64,000 nt of DNA from DAHUXN01 sp963729815 (GTDB lineage Bacteria > Acidobacteriota > Terriglobia > Acidiferrales > UBA7541): positions 37,411 through 101,410 of the forward strand of contig CAVSPU010000006.1 of NCBI GenBank assembly GCA_963729815.1. The letters run 5' to 3'. The translations under genes and the position numbers were made by a program. Below are positions 54,252-63,267 of the stretch, in pieces (the stretch's first letter is position 1; every line of letters starts with the position of its first letter). A model generated the notes under the pieces. It did not search any database and had not been told where the DNA came from. It was given only the letters and a program-made list of their open reading frames with translations.

Positions 54252-54344
54252 ACACAACATTGAGTGAATTTGATGCGCCGCCTTTATTCCCTCGGGAAGG
54301 GTCGCGTCTCATAGACTAATCGCGCACACGCAGGGCTCCTTGGC

Positions 54345-54376
54345 TTGACAGTGATATCTATATATGTAGACTATCA
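54345..54376 (+). promoter_or_regulatory. Promoter with operator-like repeat for padR
   Basis: TTGACA (54345-54350) is followed by a 16-base spacer and a TAGACT-like -10 (54367-54372), putting the transcription start at or beside the ATG at 54379, so the mRNA may be leaderless. The sequence from 54352 to 54376 has matching outer arms (TGATA and TATCA), a plausible PadR autoregulatory site. Confidence 0.5.
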
Positions 54377-54378
54377 GT

Positions 54379-54696
54379 ATGGCTAAACAGATTCGAATGT
54401 CTCGCCAAACCGTACACTTACTCGAGTCTTTCGTGGCCCAGCCCAAAGAGTGGCGCTATGGTTATGACCTGAGCCGCGAGACGGCCCTGAAATCCGGCAC
54501 GCTATACCCGATTCTCATGCGATTGGAAAAGCGCGGCTGGCTGGAAACCCGCTGGACACAGGCCGCCGGCGTGGGACGGCCACCGCGGCACATGTATCGC
54601 CTCACGTCAGATGGACTGTCGTGCGCGCGGGCGATGATGCCCTCGAAGGCGCAGCGCGTAGTTCGGCGCCATGCGTTCGGCGCGGGCAGGGGATGA
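54379..54696 (+). CDS. PadR-family transcriptional regulator
   Basis: A 105-residue protein with the PadR winged helix: WRYGYDLSRETALKSGTLYPILMRLEKRGWLETRW, then the wing GRPPRHMYRLTSDGL. Only the DNA-binding domain and a short tail remain, as in the minimal PadR subfamily 2 proteins of Acidobacteriota. It is coupled by ATGA overlap to a membrane-protein gene, which it probably controls along with itself. Confidence 0.92.
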   Translation: MAKQIRMSRQTVHLLESFVAQPKEWRYGYDLSRETALKSGTLYPILMRLEKRGWLETRWTQAAGVGRPPRHMYRLTSDGLSCARAMMPSKAQRVVRRHAFGAGRG

Positions 54697-56396
54697 TGCG
54701 GAATTCTCTCTTAAGAGTTACGGCACGAAAGCTGATGGCCTTCGCGCTGCGGGTCTGTCCTCTAGAGAATCGCGATTGGGCCACGGCGATGTCGGCGGAG
54801 ATGGAATATGTTGAAAGCCCAGTCAGAGCACTCGTGTGGGCCATGGGCTGCACGGGGGTGGTGCTGAGGCGGCTTTGTGCGTCTTTATTCAGACCGAAAG
54901 GCAAGGAGCAGGGTGGTCTTCTTTCTGAGATATCGCCCTGGAGAGAAGGTAAGATGAGAAAATTTGTGAAAGTGTCAGCGGCCGTACTCGCGCTCGCCTC
55001 TCTGCTGTTCCTGCTCGCGCCGACTTTTCAGCAAGGATTGAAGATGTCTGCGAGAAGCTGGCTCTCGTCCCTGTCGGAATCCTCATGGAACAAGACACTG
55101 CAACGCCTGGCTGAAACTGCCGAAGCGAACCACGACCCGGAGGCTTTGGCCTTTGTCGCGATGCGGATTCCTCAAAGTCCACAAAGGGATAAGTTCGCGG
55201 ATGAAGCCGTGGAGCGAGATGCGCGACTAACCTGGATTTATTATTTCTTATCGGCGCATGATCGGTTGTACTCGCCGGGCCACCTTTCACCGAATTGGAA
55301 CCGCTGGCTTGCTCGACTGCAAATCTGGGCACCGGACAATGCTTCAGTTTATGCGCTGGAGGCCGATCCTTATTTTCCGAGCGGGGTTGTAACCTACGGA
55401 GACGGACCGCATGAGCAAGATTTACTGGCGAAGAGTCCTATGTGGCTCAGCACAATGGATAAGGCGTTTTCAGCCACAAACTACGAATCCTATATGTCAC
55501 GCCGGGCAGTTCTAGATCGCGATGTGATGCAACGCTACAAACTTGAAGACCCGAGCAGAGTGCTCCTGGGAGACATGTTTCCCGCCTTCACTACTTTCCA
55601 TAATTTGGACGTTTACCAGCACGCCATTTTGCTGAAGAAAGGTGATGAACTTGCAGCTAAAGGAGACTTCAAACAAGCAGAAGATTGCTTTTGGAGAGCT
55701 GAACGCATGGCCGAGCTTATCCAGCTTCATGGAGACCCACAATTTGAAAATCGCCTGGCCATGGAAATACAGTTGCAAGCCGACCCCCGGCTTCAAGCGG
55801 CATACCAGAAATCCGGCGATACTTCCGTGGCGAACCTTCTCGCGTATCGGGTCGCCTCATTGCAACAGGCCAAGCTTCACCTCGAACAAGGCCGAGAGAA
55901 CCCATATCTTGTTTGGTCACAAGACTTGCGCTTATTTGACGCGACATTTGTACAACTGTCTTTGCTGACCATGAGCCTATCGTTGGCCCTCATATTCTCG
56001 TGTGGGGTGTATATGGCCCTGCGGAGAATACTCCGGTTTTCGTCCGACAACCGGCTGCGCTCCGTTTTTACGACAGCGGGAATTCTTGGCGGTGCCGCTT
56101 TCTTCCTTTCGAGCGTTGGCATGTACTTTGGTTACGCTCCTTACGCGGCAGCGTTGCAGGGCTACATGGTGACGTCCAACCCAGTTGATGCGAGCGAGTC
56201 CTTGTTAAGGTTTCAAGGTCTCGAGGCCATGCCATCGTCCTTGCTGCAAGACGCCAACGATCTATATTTCCTAAACACAAATTTCTGGTATGGCGTGATC
56301 TTGGCGGGGAGCGCGATTATTTTCTGGATCCTCATCAGCAATGTGCTGAGGAAATTTCGACACGGTCCTCACATGCCCGTCGCCCCCGCTCAGTGA
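54693..56396 (+). CDS. Hypothetical membrane protein coupled to padR
   Basis: A 567-residue protein of no recognised family. Residues 1-60 (LRVCPLENRDWATAMSAEMEYVESPVRALVWAMGC) resemble the short N-terminal module found in PadR-linked membrane proteins of Acidobacteriota. One helix follows at ~88-105 (VSAAVLALASLLFLLAPTF), then a ~320-residue hydrophilic, helical, TPR-like domain (KGDELAAKGDFKQAEDCFWRAERMAELI), then four C-terminal helices. The start ATG overlaps the padR stop by 4 bases. Function unknown; a sensor or transport-associated role is possible. Confidence 0.75.
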   Translation: MMRNSLLRVTARKLMAFALRVCPLENRDWATAMSAEMEYVESPVRALVWAMGCTGVVLRRLCASLFRPKGKEQGGLLSEISPWREGKMRKFVKVSAAVLALASLLFLLAPTFQQGLKMSARSWLSSLSESSWNKTLQRLAETAEANHDPEALAFVAMRIPQSPQRDKFADEAVERDARLTWIYYFLSAHDRLYSPGHLSPNWNRWLARLQIWAPDNASVYALEADPYFPSGVVTYGDGPHEQDLLAKSPMWLSTMDKAFSATNYESYMSRRAVLDRDVMQRYKLEDPSRVLLGDMFPAFTTFHNLDVYQHAILLKKGDELAAKGDFKQAEDCFWRAERMAELIQLHGDPQFENRLAMEIQLQADPRLQAAYQKSGDTSVANLLAYRVASLQQAKLHLEQGRENPYLVWSQDLRLFDATFVQLSLLTMSLSLALIFSCGVYMALRRILRFSSDNRLRSVFTTAGILGGAAFFLSSVGMYFGYAPYAAALQGYMVTSNPVDASESLLRFQGLEAMPSSLLQDANDLYFLNTNFWYGVILAGSAIIFWILISNVLRKFRHGPHMPVAPAQ

Positions 56397-57061
56397 AGAA
56401 ACATCTGTGCGTATGGCGCAAATATTCTCCGGATATTGTTGTTACTGGCGTTGACTGGCAGGATCATGAAATCCTCAGTTCGTTGGCCTTGCCCGCTCTG
56501 ATCGAGAGACATCTCGTTCCACGAGCGCTAGCGGTCGGTCCTCCACGCGCGATCGAGTCGCCCGGGGTGGAGCACCCTTAAGCGCGGCTATTCCTATATT
56601 TCGCCGGCGGGTTGACGGGTTAGGATACAGCAGCGCGCGAAACCGGCCCTCCTACATATTGTGGCCTTCGGATGAGCATACAAGGGGTGGGAACGGGGGC
56701 CGGAGCCATGGGCCTCGGCGGCGGCAGCGCGCGAAACTGCCACCCGTCCTGGCCAAGCGTTGGGATAACCTGCTCCCCATTTTCCGCACAAAGCGTGAAA
56801 TCGTTTTGCTCGGCTTTCCCAGCAACTTTGCGATTTTCAAGAAGAACTCTAGCGGCGGCTTAGGGAATTGAAAGCTGCGTTCGACCTGTTGCCTGATGGC
56901 TTTCCTGCTTCGACAATCAGCCTAAAAAATAAAGACACTCTCGTAGGCTTTCGACTCAATCGAGCCACAGGGTTAACGCGGGTTCTTGCATTCGGACTGG
57001 CAAGCGTTGCTTGGTTTGCTTACCACGAACTGTCGTTCCAGAGTATTAAAGATAAGTTCTC
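56397..57061. other. Intergenic region without a supported gene
   Basis: About 660 bases with stop-broken frames. A 65-codon frame (56868-57065) and a 70-codon frame ending at 56871 (KRWDNLLPIFRTKREIVLLGF segment) have no recognisable homology or ribosome binding site. AGCGCGCGAAAC occurs twice (near 56632 and 56725). The region may hold remnants of decayed genes upstream of the RHS locus. Confidence 0.5.
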
Positions 57062-57090
57062 TTGACAAATCAATTCAGAAGAAATATTAA
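57062..57090 (+). promoter_or_regulatory. Sigma-70-type promoter of the RHS gene
   Basis: TTGACA (57062-57067), a 17-base spacer and TATTAA (57085-57090) give a near-consensus promoter. Transcription would begin near 57097, leaving a ~31-base leader with GAGGGGG before the ATG at 57128. This also argues against a translation start at the TTG at 57062. Confidence 0.7.
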
Positions 57091-57127
57091 GGCCGGAATA
57101 TTTGTGCGTTGTGTGAGGGGGTGCGCG

Positions 57128-60100
57128 ATGTACCTGTCTGGCGGAAGTCGGCCTTCCAAATGTTCAGCGTCGCTTTTGGGATTCGGCAAGATGATTGCCA
57201 TAATTCTTTTCATGGTTCCCGCATGCTGGGCGCAGCTTCCGCAGGCAGGAGATACGACTTCTCCACCCACTCCTGGCGTAGGGCATGATTATATCCACGC
57301 GCCGGTAGAGACAGTGAATCCTGCCAACGGGTCTGTCAGCATACGAATTCCAGTGCGGATACCCTCAGGGCGGGAACTAACGATCCCCTTGTCAATCGCT
57401 TATGATTCGAGTGGCGGCTTTTATGTTGGGGAGGCAAGCGGCGGCCAGCCGGCTTATCGCACCGCAAGTTCCAGTTTCGCTAACGGCGGATGGGCCTACT
57501 CCCTTCCCTTCATTTCCTACACCACTGAAAGTTGGACTGTGAATCCTGGAGGTGGTGGACGGCCCTATTCCTGCACTGAACACATAAATTATGTATTTGC
57601 GGATCCTACCGGCAACCGCCAAAATCTTGGCCTCGCCGGTATCCAAATGGCACCCGGGGGACAGTACTGCACTGGTCAGATCGCCCAAGGGGGCGAGGGA
57701 CCGATCCTGGCGACCTTAGGCAATTATGCAAGCCCTGAGACCGTAACTGATGGAAACGGGACCGTCTACTCCTATGCCACAAACCTCATGACTATTACGG
57801 ACCGCAATGGCAACACAACTTCCATTTCCTACAACTTAAATACACCCTCGGCCTCTGTCACCGATACTGCTGGCCGGACCGCTGTGAGCGTGGGGAGCTT
57901 CGGCGCAAATCCGGACAGCATCAACGTTGTGGGGCTCACTTCACCATACAAAGTCTACTGGACAACGGCTTCGGCGAGCTTCACCGACAACATGGTCGAC
58001 CTCGATCCTAGCGACCCGGACACTAAGGGCTGCCCCACCTCCATGTCCGGCAGCACCAGCGCGGTTTCGCAAATCGATCTTCCGAACGGCCAGAAGTTCG
58101 CAACCACCTATGACCCAACTTACGGAATGTTGACTAAGATAGTCTACCCGTCCGGTGGTTACGTCCGCTATGTGTGGGGCCTGAATCCTCAGTCAGAAGC
58201 GCTAAACTGGACCAAAGTCTTAACCGTTGGTGGTTACAATTATCATTGCCGCTACGATTTCCCAGCAATCACGGACCGCTACGTTAGCTTCGACGGCAGT
58301 ACCGAAATATTGCATCAACATTTCAATTACACCACAACATGGCAATCCGGTAGCTATCCGAACAACCTCTATTGGACCAGCAAACAAACGACCGTCACGA
58401 CAACCGACCTCGTCCGCAACACCAGCTTCAACACGGTGTATACCTACTCGCCGGTTGCCGCGCCCGCCGTGCCGGACATAAACCCCAATGGCCCAGGCAT
58501 ACTCGGCGAGCTCACGGAGCAGATTCCAGTCGAGCAGATGATCCAATACTACAACACAAGCGGAACACTACTCAAAACGGTCGCAAAGACTTGGTTCAGC
58601 TATCCGCCGGTGCTGTCCAGCGAGGAGACTACGCTTAATGACACTACCCCTAATCAGGTCTCTGAGATCACCTACAGTTACAATTCAAGTGAGGAGCAGA
58701 CACAGCGCGAGGAATACGATTATGGCTCCGGTGCTCCGGGCGCGCTGCTTCGCAATACAGTCACCAATTACGCGAGCTTCACGGGCGCGCACATCGTGGA
58801 TTTGCCCTCAAGCGTGATCACCTGTACGGGTTCTGGAACGAACTCTGCCTGTAATGGAGTAGGAACTCGCGTCGCGGAGACGGATTCGTCCTACGACCAG
58901 ACCGGCCTGCAAACAACCTCGGTCGTGCAGCACACTACAGCACCGGGAGGGTCTGCGCGGGGGAACCTGACGACGGTGACGAAGCAGTGCTTCAACGGAA
59001 CTTGTACCGGAGGTAATCCGACCACCACGTACAGTTATTTCGACACGGGTCAGATTTACCAGATGACAGACCCGAAGAGCAACGTCACCACGTACTCCTA
59101 CACAGATAGCTACAGTTCGTGCGGCGGAAACGGACCTCCCTCGGGCGCAACGAATGCTTACCTGACGCAGGTCACCTATCCGCAAACGAACAGCGTGAAT
59201 CACATCGAGAGCTACTGCTACGACTACTCGGCAGGTTTATTGAGGGGAAGTACCGACGAGAATAGCCAGCCGACATACTACACCTACGCGGATAGCCTTG
59301 ACAGGCTCACGGAAGCCGCCTACCCCGACGGCGGCGAGACCCTTGTTTCGTACAACGACGCGCCCCCGACTCCCAGCGTCACGACGCAGAAAAAGCTGGA
59401 TGGCTCGCGATTCATCACTAGTGTGAGCATAACGGACGGAATCGGGCTTCCCATCGAGACGGAACTCACCTCGGACCCGCAAGGTACGGATTACACGATC
59501 ACAGGGTACGACGGCTTGGGGCGCGCGTACACAGTAACGAATCCATATCGCTCGACAAGCGATCCCACTTATGGAGTCACTGACTATTACTACGACGCGC
59601 TGAACCGCGCGACTTCTGTTGTCAAGCCCGATGGATCGACGGTTACAACGAGCTACTGCGGAAGCGACACCTTAGTCGCGGACGAAGCTTCCCACTGGCG
59701 GCGCAGCAAGACCGACGGTTTAGGAAGGCTTGTTGAGGTTGATGAGCCGAATTCCACCACAGCAACCGTTAGCGCGTGCCCTGCACAGGGCGATCCGATC
59801 TGGGTTACTTCGTACGGATACGACACGTTGGATGATATGACTAGCGCCGCTCAAGGCGGTTCGCGTTCCCGGAGCTTCAATTACGATTCGCTGAAAAGAC
59901 TGACGAGTTCCACAAATCCAGAAACCGGCACGGTGTCGTACGTGTACGATTTGGACGGCAACGTCTCAACAAAAACGGATGCGCGCAGCATTACGACGAC
60001 ATATTCGTATGACGCGCTCAACCGGGTGACCGGGATGACCTATTCGAATAGCGACCCGTCTGTCGCTTACACATACGACCAGTCCGCGTGCCTGGGACAG

Positions 60101-62110
60101 CCCTCCTGCTACAACATTGGCCATCGCACGCGGATTGACGATGCCGGAGGCGCGGAAGAATTCGCCTACGACAAGATGGGCCGGGAAATCGGGGAAGAGC
60201 GCTGGACCGGCTCTGTCTCCAAAACCACGTCTTACGCTTACGACTTCGCGGGCGATATGACCTCGTTGACTTATCCCAGCACGCGGACGATCACTTACAC
60301 CTACGATTCGGCTGGCCGTCCCAGCGAGGCACAGGACACCGCCAACAGCATCAATTATGAAATTGGAGCTTGCGCGAACGGGCTTTCCAGCAGCGGAGTC
60401 TGCTACGCACCTAACGGCTCGGTAGCGCAAGAGCAGAATGGCTCGAATCTCGTTTCAACGTACATCTATAACAAGCGATTCCAGCCGTGCTGGATGTACG
60501 GCACAACAGGCACCGCGCTGCCAACGACCACTCTCTGCACCGCGACGGACCCGGGTCCCGGGAATATCCTCGACCTCCAGTACAATTTCAATTTGGGGGC
60601 AGGCGACAATGGCAACGTGGTCGGCATCACCAACAAGCGAGATTCCACGCGGACACAGAGCTTCGTGTACGACCAGGTGAATCGCATCGTGACCGCGCAA
60701 ACAAGCTCGACGAGCGGCTCGAACTGCTGGGGTGAGACGTACACGGTTGACGAATGGGCGAACCTGACGGCTATCGGAGCCTTGTCGGGATATAGTAGTT
60801 GCACGCAGGAGAATCTGAGCGTGTCGGCGACGACGAGCAATCAGCTTTCCTCGACCGGCTTTTCGTACGATTTGGCGGGGAACATGTTGACGGACGGGGC
60901 GAATACCTACGGCTACAACGCGGAGAGCGAAATCAAGTCGGCGGCGGGTGTGAATTACACTTACGACGGCGACGGCAACCGCGTCGAGAAGTCGAGCGGG
61001 AAGTATTACTGGTACGGCGCGGGGACGGAGATACTGGACGAGTCGGACACCAGCGGAAATTTCACCAACGAATACGTGTTCTTTGGCGGGAAGCGCGTGG
61101 CCATGCGCAACGTCTCCAGCGGGACGATTTATTATTATGAGGAGGACATGCTGGGGAGTTCGCGGACGATGGTGCAGGCGGGGCAGACAGCGGTGTGCTA
61201 CGACGCGGACTTCTACCCGTTTGGAGGCGAGCGGGACATCACCAACACCTGCACGCAGAACTACAAGTTCGAGGGCAAAGAACGCGACACCGAATCCGAC
61301 CTCGATAACTTCACGGCCCGCTACTACTCCTCGCAGATTGGCCGGTTCATGGGTCCTGATCTTGCGAACACCGCAGGGGATCTGGACGAGTCGGGAAACC
61401 CGCAAAGCTGGAACGCCTATGCGTACGTTCGCAACAATCCTCTTAGCTCAATCGATCCCAATGGCGAAGACTGCATTTACATAAACATTGACGACCCCGG
61501 GAAGTCGTATTCCCAAAGCGGTGATTGCAACAGTGACACGGACAACGGTATTTTCGTCAACGGGACAGTCACTTCGTTCACATACAACGGCGCAACTGGC
61601 ACCTACTCGTTCTCCGGCACCAATTATCCTGGCGATCCCGCAAGCATAATAGGCGGCACAATTACGCCCAGTCCAAGTGACCCAGCTACTGATCTCGCCA
61701 ATGCCATCAATGCGCTCAATCCGGGGGGCTTCATTGCGGGCAGTTCGGTGCTAATGGGCGAGAACGCCGTCGGAGAGCTTGGAGGTCAGTTGCTCGGGCT
61801 TGGTGTCGAGGCTCTTCAGGCGTCACGGGCAGCGAAAGCCGCCGAGGCAGCCAAGGCTACCGCCGATGTGGAAAATCTGAGCAACAAGATCGTTCGCCAA
61901 ATGGCAGAACGAGGTGGTTGGACGAAACAAGATATTTTAGACACCATTAAAAACGGAACTCCGCACGAAGCAATCAATAAAATGACGGGAGGTTCGGCCA
62001 CGGAGTATGTAAACGCAGCCACCGGAAAATTCGTCGTCGTGGACAACGCTACTAAGCAGGTGATTCAGATTTCAAAATCGGGCTATCTTCCTAATTACCT
62101 AGTGAAATGA
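57128..62110 (+). CDS. RHS/YD-repeat polymorphic toxin with colicin E5-like C-terminus
   Basis: A 1660-residue RHS protein. A signal sequence (MIAIILFMVPACWAQ, residues ~23-37) is followed by a beta-rich N-terminal domain, then many YD repeats (YSYDALNRVTGMTY, YTYDSAGRPSEAQ) that build the RHS shell. The conserved core lies at about 1310-1435 (YYYEEDMLGSSRTM, ARYYSSQIGRFMGPD near 1397, YVRNNPLSSIDPNG). Beyond it are a variable linker and, at ~1585-1660, a small domain (RQMAERGGWTKQDILDTI, then ATEYVNAATGKFVVVDN and QVIQISKSG) resembling the colicin E5 tRNase fold. The stop overlaps the next gene, the probable immunity gene. No VgrG, PAAR or T6SS genes are adjacent. Confidence 0.85.
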   Translation: MYLSGGSRPSKCSASLLGFGKMIAIILFMVPACWAQLPQAGDTTSPPTPGVGHDYIHAPVETVNPANGSVSIRIPVRIPSGRELTIPLSIAYDSSGGFYVGEASGGQPAYRTASSSFANGGWAYSLPFISYTTESWTVNPGGGGRPYSCTEHINYVFADPTGNRQNLGLAGIQMAPGGQYCTGQIAQGGEGPILATLGNYASPETVTDGNGTVYSYATNLMTITDRNGNTTSISYNLNTPSASVTDTAGRTAVSVGSFGANPDSINVVGLTSPYKVYWTTASASFTDNMVDLDPSDPDTKGCPTSMSGSTSAVSQIDLPNGQKFATTYDPTYGMLTKIVYPSGGYVRYVWGLNPQSEALNWTKVLTVGGYNYHCRYDFPAITDRYVSFDGSTEILHQHFNYTTTWQSGSYPNNLYWTSKQTTVTTTDLVRNTSFNTVYTYSPVAAPAVPDINPNGPGILGELTEQIPVEQMIQYYNTSGTLLKTVAKTWFSYPPVLSSEETTLNDTTPNQVSEITYSYNSSEEQTQREEYDYGSGAPGALLRNTVTNYASFTGAHIVDLPSSVITCTGSGTNSACNGVGTRVAETDSSYDQTGLQTTSVVQHTTAPGGSARGNLTTVTKQCFNGTCTGGNPTTTYSYFDTGQIYQMTDPKSNVTTYSYTDSYSSCGGNGPPSGATNAYLTQVTYPQTNSVNHIESYCYDYSAGLLRGSTDENSQPTYYTYADSLDRLTEAAYPDGGETLVSYNDAPPTPSVTTQKKLDGSRFITSVSITDGIGLPIETELTSDPQGTDYTITGYDGLGRAYTVTNPYRSTSDPTYGVTDYYYDALNRATSVVKPDGSTVTTSYCGSDTLVADEASHWRRSKTDGLGRLVEVDEPNSTTATVSACPAQGDPIWVTSYGYDTLDDMTSAAQGGSRSRSFNYDSLKRLTSSTNPETGTVSYVYDLDGNVSTKTDARSITTTYSYDALNRVTGMTYSNSDPSVAYTYDQSACLGQPSCYNIGHRTRIDDAGGAEEFAYDKMGREIGEERWTGSVSKTTSYAYDFAGDMTSLTYPSTRTITYTYDSAGRPSEAQDTANSINYEIGACANGLSSSGVCYAPNGSVAQEQNGSNLVSTYIYNKRFQPCWMYGTTGTALPTTTLCTATDPGPGNILDLQYNFNLGAGDNGNVVGITNKRDSTRTQSFVYDQVNRIVTAQTSSTSGSNCWGETYTVDEWANLTAIGALSGYSSCTQENLSVSATTSNQLSSTGFSYDLAGNMLTDGANTYGYNAESEIKSAAGVNYTYDGDGNRVEKSSGKYYWYGAGTEILDESDTSGNFTNEYVFFGGKRVAMRNVSSGTIYYYEEDMLGSSRTMVQAGQTAVCYDADFYPFGGERDITNTCTQNYKFEGKERDTESDLDNFTARYYSSQIGRFMGPDLANTAGDLDESGNPQSWNAYAYVRNNPLSSIDPNGEDCIYINIDDPGKSYSQSGDCNSDTDNGIFVNGTVTSFTYNGATGTYSFSGTNYPGDPASIIGGTITPSPSDPATDLANAINALNPGGFIAGSSVLMGENAVGELGGQLLGLGVEALQASRAAKAAEAAKATADVENLSNKIVRQMAERGGWTKQDILDTIKNGTPHEAINKMTGGSATEYVNAATGKFVVVDNATKQVIQISKSGYLPNYLVK

Positions 62111-62487
62111 CACAGGACATTGAACAGATTCGATCAATCACCAGTCTGGCCAACACAAGAACAGCCGGAGGTGAACTGGCATTCACCTACCCTGAGGTCA
62201 TTGATGCAATTCGCCTGTGTACGTCAAATGAAATCGCCGTCCTGGGCGTGGAAATCTTTCTAGCGCAGCATGATAAATATTACGCATCAGGTTGTTCGAC
62301 ATACGATCTTCAAATGGGTAAGTGGGACAAGGTAAGTGCACACGACTGGGGCATGTGTGTTAAAGAGAATAATCTATTGGCTGAAGAATCCGTACGCAAA
62401 AATCCAACCGGCGACGATCACGTTTATGTGCTAACTACCTCATCGTGGAGAGAATTTTGCGAGATTCAGGAGATGAAACGGCGGTGA
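62107..62487 (+). CDS. Candidate immunity protein for the RHS toxin
   Basis: A 126-residue cytoplasmic protein of no recognised family, starting ATGA over the toxin stop. It is acidic to neutral and helical in its first half (FTYPEVIDAIRLCTSNEIAVLGVEIFLAQ) with a mixed C-terminal half. Position immediately after a polymorphic toxin tip is the standard place for a cognate immunity gene; the call rests on this. It is longer than the colicin E5 immunity protein, so it may be a different family. Confidence 0.65.
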   Translation: MTQDIEQIRSITSLANTRTAGGELAFTYPEVIDAIRLCTSNEIAVLGVEIFLAQHDKYYASGCSTYDLQMGKWDKVSAHDWGMCVKENNLLAEESVRKNPTGDDHVYVLTTSSWREFCEIQEMKRR

Positions 62488-62565
62488 CCCGCCGTCACGA
62501 CCGGTTGGTGCTGAGCCGTTCCTTCTAGCCGCCGATTCCGCGTTCACGCCAGCGCAGCGAAACCC

Positions 62566-62916
62566 ATGAGTCCATTCGAGCAAAATCGAATCATCAAGAC
62601 TGCGGAGGATGTGAAGCGGCTGGCCGAGCGACTAGCGAAATGCTCGGAGGTGAGTCGGTTCGACGATGGAGAGCATAAGGAAGCATGGGCGCTCGCAGGA
62701 ACGTTCGCCGATATCGAAGGCGAGTTCCGAGAGTTTTTGGATGAGCAGCTTCCAAAGTTAGCCCAGAGCGAGGGCGAGGAACTTTCCGGCTTGCTGTTCG
62801 AAATCGGCGTGGCGTTTCAGCACATCATGCACCACATCATCGAGCATCAGAAGTTCTATAAGTATCTCGTCCCGGAAGGCACCGAGGTATTCGGGGAACC
62901 GGGCAAGCGCAGCTAG
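62566..62916 (+). CDS. Small helical hypothetical protein downstream of immunity gene
   Basis: A 116-residue protein, highly charged and almost entirely helical (AEDVKRLAERLAKCSEVSRF, FADIEGEFREFLDEQLPKLAQ, AFQHIMHHIIEHQKFYKYLV). No family recognised. It could be a second immunity gene left from an earlier toxin tip or an unrelated protein. It lies 78 bases after the candidate immunity gene and 12 bases before the next gene. Confidence 0.6.
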   Translation: MSPFEQNRIIKTAEDVKRLAERLAKCSEVSRFDDGEHKEAWALAGTFADIEGEFREFLDEQLPKLAQSEGEELSGLLFEIGVAFQHIMHHIIEHQKFYKYLVPEGTEVFGEPGKRS

Positions 62917-62928
62917 CAAGGAGGCACA

Positions 62929-63267
62929 ATGTTGAAGCGGAAGCCCGATAACCTGTTCGCGAGGGTGGTGTGTGCGAATGCTCCCTATGTGATCGCCGCT
63001 GCCCTGTGCGTTGCCGGACTCCTGTCGGCGCTGGTGCTGTCGGCCTTCCTGCCCGGTCTGTGGGCGCTAGCCGGATTTACGGCAGTTCTGCTCATCGCAG
63101 GCTTGCCGCTTTTCGGGAAGTGGTCCGGGCGCGAGTCCGTGTTCGAGTCCAGGCTTGGGGTGCGCGAGCCGGAAGCAGCCACTGCTCTATCCAGCCGCGC
63201 CAGCGTGCCGGAGAGCCTGCGAGCGCGATCCAGCGTCGTTTTAGGAGCGATCCCGGACTGTGGGTGA
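62929..63267 (+). CDS. Small hypothetical membrane protein
   Basis: A 112-residue protein with two hydrophobic helices (YVIAAALCVAGLLSALVLSAFL and LWALAGFTAVLLIAGLPLF) and a Ser/Arg/Ala-rich tail. AAGGAGGC precedes the ATG, supporting translation. It is probably cotranscribed with the preceding gene. No function can be assigned. Confidence 0.55.
   Translation: MLKRKPDNLFARVVCANAPYVIAAALCVAGLLSALVLSAFLPGLWALAGFTAVLLIAGLPLFGKWSGRESVFESRLGVREPEAATALSSRASVPESLRARSSVVLGAIPDCG

Noticed and set aside
56626..56740. AGCGCGCGAAAC repeated twice
   Set aside because: Twelve shared bases in GC-rich DNA with diverging flanks are not enough to call a repeat element.
56868..57065. 65-codon frame before the RHS gene
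   Set aside because: It has no ATG start in good context, no conserved features, and its 3' end overlaps the RHS promoter -35 box.
57700..61300. Repetitive DNA in the RHS gene as a CRISPR or tandem array
   Set aside because: The periodicity is at the protein level (YD repeats); the nucleotide units differ and there are no uniform spacers.
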